In this document: positions 26,378-33,355 of the stretch, in pieces | How the letters are laid out: each line of letters begins with the position of its first letter | Numbering within the stretch: the stretch's first letter is position 1 | From: an uncultured Lachnospiraceae bacterium | GTDB lineage: Bacteria > Bacillota > Clostridia > Lachnospirales > Lachnospiraceae | Direction: 5' to 3' | Assembly (NCBI GenBank): GCA_910579615.1 | Contig: CAJTUA010000031.1 | Span: forward strand, 1 to 48,559 | Length of the DNA stretch: 48,559 nucleotides | Position numbers and translations under genes: made by a program | Notes under the pieces: model-generated | What the model was told of the DNA's origin: nothing | Databases searched by the model: none | What the model saw: the letters and a program-made list of their open reading frames with translations, nothing else

Positions 26378-28013
26378 GGATTTGATTTTTTCACAGGACG
26401 GGGAAGAAGGGGCAAAACGGGGCGCAAAAAAGAAGCAGAATTCACAGAAAGGAAGGCTGCGGCAGGCTTTGCACAAATGCAGCCTTGGCAGTGAGAAGGA
26501 CAGGCTGTTTGTGAAGGAGTTCATAAAAGAGGTCATTTCGGAACAGCTGGGTCTTTCTGGAGGGGAGTTTTTTCACCTGTTTCCGGTACATAGGGAAGCT
26601 GAACTTGCCACGCAGGACTGTTTTGAGATATTGCTGTACTGTTGCCTGCGCCAGTATGGGAAGGATGGGTTTGTGCAGATATGCGAAAAGTATGGGCTTC
26701 CGAAAGAGCCGGAGGAATTTGGCACGGACAGGAAAGAAGTTTTACAATGTGGCAGGAATTCCTTCGGGATGGCGAAGGAGTGCGCAAAAAGTCAGGGAAA
26801 GCCTTTCGGGAAGGCGGGGAAATTTTCGGAACGCAGGGATGCGAATGATGATTTTTACGGTGGCTATGAGATTTCAGAGTGCGAACTTCGGCATATGGTG
26901 CGGGGGGAGCGCATGGAGTTTACATATCCGGATATGCTGGAGCTTTTGGCACAGCGGGTTTACCAGGAGCTGTACGGGTTTTCCTTCTGTGACCGGCTGA
27001 TTTCGCAGGAGGTTGCCGTGGACGGGGTTTCTGCCGGGAACAATGCAGTCTATATCATGCTTTTGGGCAAAAAAATATGGCTCTCTTTCCTTAACTTTGA
27101 ATCCGAAAATGCCTTAGCGCGTGTTGTGCGCAAACTGAGCAGGAACCATCCGCAGGTACAGCTAAGCCGCCGCAACTGTGCGATGGTGCTCGGGCTTGAG
27201 AACAATGTCCGTGTGATGCTGGCAAGGCCTCCGGCAGCGGAGGGGTGGAACTTTTATGTGAGGAAATTCAATACGATATCCGCAAGGAAGCTTACGGAGC
27301 TTCTGACGGATGAAAATGCGCAGCTTGCAATCAGTCTTTTGCGCATTCTGGTAAAGGGCTGTGTGAATCTTGTCATTACAGGAGAACAGGCAAGCGGGAA
27401 GACAACACTTTTAAAAGCCTTAGTTCGCTTTATTGACGGAAAATACAGCATCCGTCTCGCGGAAGGGGCATTTGAGATGCACCTGAAAGAACTGTATCCG
27501 GAGCGGAATATTTTTTCCATGCAGGAATACGGACAGTTGCAGCTTGAGGGGATTTTATCCCTGTTTAAGAAGACGGATACGGATGTGACAATCTGCGGGG
27601 AAATCAACGAGCCGCAGGCGGCGGAAGCGTTTGTGCAGATTTCGCAGTCCGGCGGGCGCTTTACGATGTGTACCAGCCACCATAATACAACAGAGAGGCT
27701 GATTTCCTATATGCGCAATGCCCTCTTAAAAGGGGCGGGATTTGGGAGTGAAAGAATTGCAACGGAGCAGGTTGTGGAGGCGCTGCATTTTGATGTCCAT
27801 CTGGAGACGGACAAAAACGGCCACCGCTATATTGAGCGCATCACGGAGATTGAGCAGGAGAAAGAGACGGGATACCGCCTGAATGAAATTATGGTCTTTG
27901 CGGATGGTGCTTATCGGCAGACCGGGCAGATTGGAAGGGAGCATCAGAGGAGAATATGCAAATATTATCCGCAATGGCGGCAGGAATACGCAGCGGATGT
28001 GTTGGCAGGATAG
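26310..28013 (+). CDS. tadA: CpaF/TadA-type secretion ATPase
   Basis: Motor ATPase of Tad pili and related type II/IV secretion machines. The 567-residue protein has an N-terminal extension of about 200 residues that includes a basic, poorly conserved linker, then the CpaF N-domain (KIWLSFLNFESENALARVVR) and the ATPase core: Walker A GEQASGKT at 358-365, the Glu-containing ICGEINEPQAAEAF as Walker B, and the His box TMCTSHHNTTERL. The Walker B has GEIN where most TadA have GEVRG. ATG 26310 has GGAGGGGAGACGGG before it. Followed after seven bases by the membrane platform gene. Confidence 0.9.
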   Translation: MKKNRQVPESIVQLTAQVKEYIEDLIFSQDGEEGAKRGAKKKQNSQKGRLRQALHKCSLGSEKDRLFVKEFIKEVISEQLGLSGGEFFHLFPVHREAELATQDCFEILLYCCLRQYGKDGFVQICEKYGLPKEPEEFGTDRKEVLQCGRNSFGMAKECAKSQGKPFGKAGKFSERRDANDDFYGGYEISECELRHMVRGERMEFTYPDMLELLAQRVYQELYGFSFCDRLISQEVAVDGVSAGNNAVYIMLLGKKIWLSFLNFESENALARVVRKLSRNHPQVQLSRRNCAMVLGLENNVRVMLARPPAAEGWNFYVRKFNTISARKLTELLTDENAQLAISLLRILVKGCVNLVITGEQASGKTTLLKALVRFIDGKYSIRLAEGAFEMHLKELYPERNIFSMQEYGQLQLEGILSLFKKTDTDVTICGEINEPQAAEAFVQISQSGGRFTMCTSHHNTTERLISYMRNALLKGAGFGSERIATEQVVEALHFDVHLETDKNGHRYIERITEIEQEKETGYRLNEIMVFADGAYRQTGQIGREHQRRICKYYPQWRQEYAADVLAG

Positions 28014-28020
28014 GGGGGCG

Positions 28021-29601
28021 ATGTATCAGAGGATAAAAGAGATGTATTTATATTATTACCCGTTTTCAGTACGGATGTGCCAGAAGATGGCGGCAAGTGC
28101 CACGGCGGGAATTATTTTGGCGGGCATAGCGGGCGGAGGGATGATTTTTTTGCGGAATGGTAAGAGCCGTGCATGGGTGCTTTTCCTGTTTTTCCTGTAT
28201 TTTATATACCGCGAGATTTTTTATCTGATTTTTTGCCAGGAACAAAAAAAGAGCAAGGAAGCCTTCTGTAAGGTTTTGATGAATACGGGGCATCAGTATT
28301 ACCGCAGCAACCAGGTGGCGGAGGCGGTTTATGACGCGGCGGAGGGGCTGCCCCTTGAGGCAAAAAAGAATCTGAGGCGGATTTATGAGATTCTTAGCAG
28401 TGAGGATCGCCAGAGCGGGGTACAGGCGTATAAAAGGCAGGTGAAAAACAGGTTTTACCGCAGTTTTTTGATGCAGATTGCCGCGGTGGAAGAACATGGG
28501 GATGAGAGGGGAAGACAGGGCAATTCCGTGTTTTTGTGGAGCCTGAATAGTCTCAGGACGGAGGCGGAGACCGTTTGGCGCGGCGAACAACGGATGCGGT
28601 ATCTGCTTTCCGGGCTTGGCTTTGTCGTTGCTGTTCCGATGTTTACAATCCCCGCAATCCATGGCTGGGCGGTGGGAAATTTGGAAGAACTTACTGCTTT
28701 TTACGATGGGATTGCAGGAAAAAGCATGGAACTTGTAGCGTATGCCGTGACATTCTTTTTGTATGAAATGTTAAACGGGCTGCGCGGGATTGCCTACCAG
28801 CCGGTATTTGGGGGGCTAATACGCTGGATGGCGCAATTGCCGGGATGGCAAAAATTCTTTGGGATATGCGGACGGTTTCAGGAAAAAAGCTTCCAAAAGA
28901 GGGAAGCAATGTTAAAAAAGTTTGGAGACGGAAGGACGGTTTTGGAATTTTTCCTTTCCCAGATTCTTGGTATGGGGATAGCAGTCTTTTTATGCGGCGG
29001 GGTCTATGCCTTTTACCTTCGCTATGGGGTGGGAAAAAGCCCGGTCTGGCTGCTTGTTTTCCCGCTTGCGGGCTGCGCGGGATGGAAATATCCGCTTCTG
29101 CGCCTTTGGATGGAGCGCTTTGTCTGTCTGGATAAAAGAGAAGAGGAGGTATTGCGGTTCGAGTTTTTAATCCGCCTGGAAAAACAGCTCCCCGGGATGA
29201 CTTCCCTTGAACTGTTGGAACATTTGGAGCAGAATGCACAATTGTTTCGCTTCAGCTTGCAGGAGTGCATCGGGGATTACGGGCTTGATGAGAATGAAGC
29301 ACTTTTGAGTCTCTGGCAGAAGGAGGAATACCCTCCGTTCCGTAAACTGGTGGATATGTTTGTGATGGCGGAGGAAATCGGGGTGGAGGACGCATTCAAA
29401 GAGATTGATGCAGAGATTGAACAGTTTCTGGAAAATCAGAAATTGGAGACAGAAATCATGCAGCAAAAGAGGGCGGATTTCGCGGTTTTGCTCGCGTGTG
29501 TACCGGGGGTGTTTTTGCTCTTCTGCTACCTGATTTTTCCGTTCATGGCAGAGTGCTTCCGGATGTTGGAATATTATAACAGCAGCTTGTCTGCAATCTA
29601 A
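28021..29601 (+). CDS. Tad membrane platform protein, TadB/TadC-like in one chain
   Basis: A 526-residue membrane protein with about seven hydrophobic segments. The C-terminal third (FLIRLEKQLPGMTSLELLEH to a final double membrane segment) has the pattern of a type II secretion F domain as in TadC. The segment between the first and second membrane pairs (residues about 70-190, SKEAFCKVLMNTGHQYYRSN and following) is similar in layout and could be the TadB-like half. Normally TadB and TadC are two genes of about 300 residues; no second gene is present, so one fused protein is inferred. ATG 28021 follows GGGGGGC. Confidence 0.75.
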   Translation: MYQRIKEMYLYYYPFSVRMCQKMAASATAGIILAGIAGGGMIFLRNGKSRAWVLFLFFLYFIYREIFYLIFCQEQKKSKEAFCKVLMNTGHQYYRSNQVAEAVYDAAEGLPLEAKKNLRRIYEILSSEDRQSGVQAYKRQVKNRFYRSFLMQIAAVEEHGDERGRQGNSVFLWSLNSLRTEAETVWRGEQRMRYLLSGLGFVVAVPMFTIPAIHGWAVGNLEELTAFYDGIAGKSMELVAYAVTFFLYEMLNGLRGIAYQPVFGGLIRWMAQLPGWQKFFGICGRFQEKSFQKREAMLKKFGDGRTVLEFFLSQILGMGIAVFLCGGVYAFYLRYGVGKSPVWLLVFPLAGCAGWKYPLLRLWMERFVCLDKREEEVLRFEFLIRLEKQLPGMTSLELLEHLEQNAQLFRFSLQECIGDYGLDENEALLSLWQKEEYPPFRKLVDMFVMAEEIGVEDAFKEIDAEIEQFLENQKLETEIMQQKRADFAVLLACVPGVFLLFCYLIFPFMAECFRMLEYYNSSLSAI

Positions 29602-29651
29602 AATGTAAGGGTGTTACGGCAGAGGGCTGTAATACGCGGAAAGGATATAAA

Positions 29652-30188
29652 ATGAGGGATATCAAAAACAAAAAAGAAGGAAACAAAGGGATGGGAGCTT
29701 ATCGGGGGGAGGATGGATTTTTCCTCTCCACAGCAACGAGGGCTTTGATTATCGGTGTGGCGGTTATTGTAGTGTGTATTGTCTGTTCGCTCGCTCTTTA
29801 CATGTCAAAGCAGGGGAAGGCGGCAATCAACACCGGGACGAACCAGTACAATAAGATGATGGAGGATTATCAGGATCTGAACAAAGCAATGTATGATGGA
29901 CTTGAGGTCAGCGGCAGCGAGGTGACGACGCTGATTAGTAAATTGATTTCCATCCGGGATTACACGGCAGTACGCGTGAAAACAAAAGCGTCGGATTTCG
30001 TGTGCTACAACTATTTCTACAATGAAGCGGACAATTCGATTGACAATAAGGAGGGCAGGGAGTTTTTAATGGAATTGTCGGAGGCGAGAGGGGCAGACCA
30101 TTATATCAATCCGCAGGCGGATTTTCTCGGGAGCGTGAAGAAGAACGCGAATGGGATTATCATCTGTATTGATTTTGTGCAGCAGTAA
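29652..30188 (+). CDS. single-pass pilin-like protein 1
   Basis: A 178-residue protein: a basic N-terminus of about 30 residues, one membrane helix (LIIGVAVIVVCIVCSLALYM) and an external domain of about 125 residues. The layout is that of a type IV pilin or pseudopilin with a longer leader, although the classic G-F-x-x-x-E cleavage pattern is not clear. GGAAAGGA precedes the ATG. The following gene looks like a paralogue: both share a helix-YDG...GS-(E/D)-V pattern after the membrane segment. Role as minor pilin is inferred from position in the operon. Confidence 0.6.
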   Translation: MRDIKNKKEGNKGMGAYRGEDGFFLSTATRALIIGVAVIVVCIVCSLALYMSKQGKAAINTGTNQYNKMMEDYQDLNKAMYDGLEVSGSEVTTLISKLISIRDYTAVRVKTKASDFVCYNYFYNEADNSIDNKEGREFLMELSEARGADHYINPQADFLGSVKKNANGIIICIDFVQQ

Positions 30189-30223
30189 ATGTGAAAAAGG
30201 GGCGGTTTTTTGGAGGGAAAAGG

Positions 30224-30715
30224 ATGCGGATGCAAGGAAAAAAGAGTAGTCCAAAGGGCGGGCAGGTGGTATGGACAGGACGGTACCCCCTGACGGTTGC
30301 GACACGGTTTTTGACGCTTGGGGCGGCGACGATTTTGAGTTGTCTGTTAATTTCGATTGGGATGCAGCAGTTCCGCCAGGCGAAGCAGATTGCCAACATT
30401 GCAAGCAGGAGGATGAGCGAGTTTGCACTGTATCTGTCGCAGGAGGAACTGACAGCCTATGATGGGATTTATCTGAAAGGGAGTGATGTGGTAAATTTTT
30501 ACCGGAGATTTTTGTACGAAGATTATGCGGATTTTGTGATGGTGGTGGTGAAGGGAAAGGAGGAGTACATGTTTGGAGAGGGAGGGCAGACGGAGGCACT
30601 GACCAATCCGGAGAAAAAAAGTTATTGCAGACCGGATGCCTCTTACCGCTGTGAGGTCGTGAAGAATGTGAATGAGGTAATTTTACAGGTGCGTTTTGTA
30701 GAGGATGGAACTTAA
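30224..30715 (+). CDS. single-pass pilin-like protein 2, paralogue of the preceding gene
   Basis: About 163 residues: basic N-terminus, one membrane helix (FLTLGAATILSCLLISIGMQ) and an external domain. LTAYDGIYLKGSDVVNFYRR resembles KAMYDGLEVSGSEVTTLISK in the upstream protein. ATG 30224 is chosen because GGAGGG lies six bases before; the open GTG at 30191 is only two bases after the previous stop. The external domain contains two Cys (near YCRPDASYRCE), a possible disulfide. Confidence 0.6.
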   Translation: MRMQGKKSSPKGGQVVWTGRYPLTVATRFLTLGAATILSCLLISIGMQQFRQAKQIANIASRRMSEFALYLSQEELTAYDGIYLKGSDVVNFYRRFLYEDYADFVMVVVKGKEEYMFGEGGQTEALTNPEKKSYCRPDASYRCEVVKNVNEVILQVRFVEDGT

Positions 30716-30783
30716 AGGAGGAGAAATGTTTTATGGAGAGGGGAAAAGAGGAGGATGTTTGCGGGTGAAAGGGGAATTGTGGA

Positions 30784-30933
30784 ATGGAGAACTTGACAGA
30801 ATACATCGCCGCTTTTGCGGCAGGGGTGCTTTTTTGCATTGCAATATGGCTTTTCTTTGCACAGTGCGAGAAGTTGTTTCTGAATTGCGATGGCTTTTCA
30901 ATGCGTGATTTTGAGGTGATGTATGTCCGGTGA
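30784..30933 (+). CDS. 49-residue single-pass membrane peptide in the pilus operon
   Basis: The frame encodes MENLTEYIAAFAAGVLFCIA followed by a hydrophobic run and a polar tail ending RDFEVMYVR: one membrane helix with a short charged tail. AAAGGGGA lies eight bases before the ATG, and its end overlaps the next gene by 11 bases, typical of operon coupling. A stronger ribosome site (AAAGGAGG, 30714-30721) sits before another ATG at 30726 in a different frame, so the real start or frame is not certain. Small size fits a Flp-operon accessory peptide; no homology claimed. Confidence 0.5.
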   Translation: MENLTEYIAAFAAGVLFCIAIWLFFAQCEKLFLNCDGFSMRDFEVMYVR

Positions 30934-31474
30934 GTGGGGGTTGTATTCCTTTTTGGGGGCAGGGTTTTCTTTTGCCGCCTATGCGGCGGCAGCCCTGCTC
31001 CATGAGGGCGGGCATGCACTGGCGGGATATCTTGCAGGGGCAACATGTCTTTGGATACGGGTTGGTGGTCTGCTCTGGGTTCCGGGAGGCGGGATTTTTG
31101 TAAAGGGATGGAACCTGGAAAGACCCGGGGAGTGTGCTCTTTTCTGCCCGGATAAGAGAAGTTGTACCGCGGCAGCGCTCGGCGGCTGTATTGTGAATTT
31201 TTGGACTGGCATTTTGGCAGGAATGCCCTGGCTGATTCAGGGATGTGTTTTTTGGTATCTGCACCCGCTGTTTTTCCTCTTTGTGATTGCATTTTCTGTC
31301 TGTTCCCTTGGCATGGCATTGTTAAATTTCTGCCCTTATATGAAAGGGATGGGAAATGATTGGGGGATTGCAAAGAAATTAAGGCAGGAGGAAGGGTTTT
31401 ATGAAAAGCTGCAAAGAAATCAACAGCGGGATATGATACGGTTGGAGTTTGGGATTTTACAGGAAATGTTTTAG
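30923..31474 (+). CDS. M50-like (site-2 protease-type) membrane metalloprotease
   Basis: A 183-residue membrane protein with several hydrophobic segments. HEGGH at residues 27-31 lies inside the first helix, as the HExxH zinc motif does in intramembrane M50 proteases. The second motif, LLNFCPYMKGMGNDWG (Asn135, Pro138, Asp146), fits the N-x-x-P...D pattern that supplies the third zinc ligand. It lacks PDZ and CBS domains, so it would be a minimal member. Presence in a pilus operon without a recognisable A24 prepilin peptidase suggests it may process a pilus or signalling substrate. Catalysis and substrate are inferred. Confidence 0.7.
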   Translation: MSGEWGLYSFLGAGFSFAAYAAAALLHEGGHALAGYLAGATCLWIRVGGLLWVPGGGIFVKGWNLERPGECALFCPDKRSCTAAALGGCIVNFWTGILAGMPWLIQGCVFWYLHPLFFLFVIAFSVCSLGMALLNFCPYMKGMGNDWGIAKKLRQEEGFYEKLQRNQQRDMIRLEFGILQEMF

Positions 31475-31498
31475 GTTTTTTGATGGGGGATGCAGTGG

Positions 31499-31933
31499 AT
31501 GGAATATATCGGACGCATGGTGGAGGTTCTGCTTTGCATCATATGCCTGACCCTGGCTCCGGCAAACAACATGCTCAAAATCTGTGAACAGCAAAAAGAG
31601 AATGCGCTGCAAGTGCAAATGGAGCGGTTTTATGCAGAAATCCGAGAGGAAAGATGCCTGACAAAACAGGCATACTGGCATTGGAAGGAGACGGTGGGGC
31701 AATATGGTGCAAACACGACCTTTGAGCTGATGGTAGCAAGAAAGTATGTGATGCCCGCACAGCAGGAGGGTGGGGCAGGATATGGGATGCCAGTGAAAAT
31801 CTTTTATCGGGCAGAAATTGAGGAGATGCTTTTGGCGGAGGGGATGATGTTGTTGGAGGGGACGGTTTTTATCAATATTTCGGTTTACGGCGGAGAGGGG
31901 CTGCTCTGTAGCTGCGGCGGTGGGATATGGTAG
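31499..31933 (+). CDS. TadE-like single-pass protein
   Basis: About 144 residues with one N-terminal hydrophobic helix (YIGRMVEVLLCIICLTLAPA) and an external domain carrying a Cys near each end (KICEQQKENA and LLCSCGGG). Layout fits TadE/TadF-type pseudopilins that often sit after tadBC. ATG 31499 is preferred over 31490 because GGGGGA is then correctly spaced. Overlaps the next gene in an ATGGTAG arrangement. Confidence 0.55.
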   Translation: MEYIGRMVEVLLCIICLTLAPANNMLKICEQQKENALQVQMERFYAEIREERCLTKQAYWHWKETVGQYGANTTFELMVARKYVMPAQQEGGAGYGMPVKIFYRAEIEEMLLAEGMMLLEGTVFINISVYGGEGLLCSCGGGIW

Positions 31934-32589
31934 AAAAGTTTGCGAAGTGGATTGATTTGCTGGCGGCAGTTTTTTTGATGTTTTTATTCCCGGCACTCAG
32001 CATCCATGTAAAGATGCGTGACAGGCTTTTTGAGACATATGTGCAGAGCATAAGGGAATACGGGGAAATGGTTCAGAAACAGGGATATTTATCCGTTGAA
32101 GCGGCAGAAAAGCTGCTCTTTGGGGAGGGGGAAGTATTTGGTGCGGCAAGGCTTGCCATCTGGGAGGAGAAGGAAGGGGAGAGAAAATTGCTCACAATTT
32201 CAAGGCTTATGGAGGAAAGCTATGACTATATGGGGGCAAAGGTTTATCCATTCTCGGATGGAGACCGGCTTTTGTTTGTCCTCCGGATGCAGGCGGACGG
32301 GTTGGAGCAAGCGTACTATTACTTTTGCGGGAAAGCTCCGGTGCGGGAGTATACATGTTTTTTTGCCGTGCGGGATGGACTTTTAGAGCGGCAGGAAGGT
32401 TGGGGGGAAGGAGAAGATGAGGCTATATCATTATACGATACTGTTTATGATTCTGTTTCTGGGAATTGCGTCCATGCTGTACGTGCAAGAGCAGACAATA
32501 TCGCGCAGGGAGAAGGAACGGCAGAGGATGGAGAAAAGTGTAGATTTGGCGGCCGATGCGGCGGCAGGATATTTGGCGACGTACAGTGA
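31927..32589 (+). CDS. single-pass membrane protein, pilus operon; C-terminus possibly frameshifted
   Basis: The frame gives 220 residues: one N-terminal helix (LLAAVFLMFLFPALSIHV) and an external domain to about residue 155 (ending RQEGWG). The last 57 residues overlap the next gene in another frame and are Gly-rich and low in quality. If the G6 run at 32402-32407 had one more G, the gene would stop at 32420 in an ATGA overlap with the next start, a far more normal arrangement. So the annotated tail may be artefact of an indel. Function unknown, TadE/F-like by position. Confidence 0.55.
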   Translation: MVEKFAKWIDLLAAVFLMFLFPALSIHVKMRDRLFETYVQSIREYGEMVQKQGYLSVEAAEKLLFGEGEVFGAARLAIWEEKEGERKLLTISRLMEESYDYMGAKVYPFSDGDRLLFVLRMQADGLEQAYYYFCGKAPVREYTCFFAVRDGLLERQEGWGEGEDEAISLYDTVYDSVSGNCVHAVRARADNIAQGEGTAEDGEKCRFGGRCGGRIFGDVQ

Positions 32590-33088
32590 CGGAAGACTTC
32601 AGATTGAAAAAGAGGAAGTCCTTGAAGTATTCTTCTGCAATCTTTTTGCTGCACTTGGGGTATTAGACCGGATTTATGAGCAGGAGCGGCTGAAATCATG
32701 CATGACTTGTATGCTGATTGTGGATGGGGATGGGTATTATCTGTGGCATGAGGAGGGCAGGGCGGATGGAATGCAGGATGGGGAAGGTGGGGGCAGAGGG
32801 GAGAAAGGTTATGTCTGGGAAGGGAAGTTTTTTTTCACGGATGATGGGAGCAGGGAAAAAATGCTTGAGGAAGCGGTGCTTTTTGCAATCCGGCAGCAGG
32901 AAGAGGCGCGGGGGTTTGCCGGAGGAGAGTACCGCCTGGAACTGCCTATAGGGGAGGGAATGTTAAAGAGAAAGATGGGGGAATACGGTGTGTTGGTGAT
33001 GCTGCGCGGTATCCCGGAGAAGAACGGCAAAGGGACATATGAGCACTTTGCATTTTCCGGGGCAGCTTTATATAAAATAAATCAATAG
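32417..33088 (+). CDS. single-pass TadE/TadF-like membrane protein
   Basis: A 223-residue protein with an N-terminal helix (MRLYHYTILFMILFLGIASM), then an external domain with a long basic-acidic coil and Asp/Gly-rich loop (GRADGMQDGEGGGRG) and a C-terminal beta-rich part. GGGGAAGG precedes the ATG. The start lies inside the 3' part of the preceding frame. Third consecutive bitopic protein; likely a minor pilin or anchor. No family recognised. Confidence 0.6.
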   Translation: MRLYHYTILFMILFLGIASMLYVQEQTISRREKERQRMEKSVDLAADAAAGYLATYSDGRLQIEKEEVLEVFFCNLFAALGVLDRIYEQERLKSCMTCMLIVDGDGYYLWHEEGRADGMQDGEGGGRGEKGYVWEGKFFFTDDGSREKMLEEAVLFAIRQQEEARGFAGGEYRLELPIGEGMLKRKMGEYGVLVMLRGIPEKNGKGTYEHFAFSGAALYKINQ

Positions 33089-33097
33089 TGGTTGCAG

Positions 33098-33218
33098 ATA
33101 CCGGAACCGGGGTCACATGGCAAAAAAATTTGGATAGGCATGCTGACGTTTACAGATAATAAGACAAAATATGGAAAAAAGGAGGGGCTCGAAACACGGG
33201 CAAAACCGGTTCTGGTAT
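33098..33218. repeat. long-range 13-bp inverted repeat between pilus genes and the large secreted gene
   Basis: ATACCGGAACCGG (33098-33110) and CCGGTTCTGGTAT (33206-33218) can pair with one G-T wobble across about 95 bases. It lies in the 270-base gap before the large secreted gene. It may be an mRNA processing or attenuation element. No T run follows, so it is not a normal terminator. Confidence 0.4.
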
Positions 33219-33299
33219 TTGGCATATATAAAATGAAGTAAGAAATATAGGAAAAAATATAGAAAAGGAGCTGATGTGACGTTTATTTAAAAAAGTGGA

Positions 33300-33314
33300 A
33301 TGTTGGAAAAAAAG
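33300..33314 (+). promoter_or_regulatory. candidate -1 frameshift site at the start of the large secreted gene
   Basis: ATG TTG GAA AAA AAG (33300-33314) contains the heptamer A AAA AAG at 33308-33314 in the zero frame, the slippery sequence known from E. coli dnaX. A -1 slip joins MLEKK to GKTDKKTKKRRIEI and the signal peptide of the 1,188-residue frame. Without the slip, a 63-residue product results. An A7-to-A8 change has the same effect. No stimulatory hairpin was established. Confidence 0.45.
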
Positions 33315-33355
33315 GAAAAACAGATAAAAAGACAAAGAAAAGAAGGATTGAAATA

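Noticed and set aside
30726..30908. 60-residue frame with a strong AAAGGAGG site overlapping the 49-residue membrane peptide
   Set aside because: Its product is charged and irregular and stops inside the helix-coding frame; the membrane-helix frame fits the operon better. A frameshift between them cannot be excluded.
33143..33244. 33-residue open frame in the gap before the large secreted gene
   Set aside because: No good ribosome site, no hydrophobic or conserved pattern, and it lies inside the inverted repeat.
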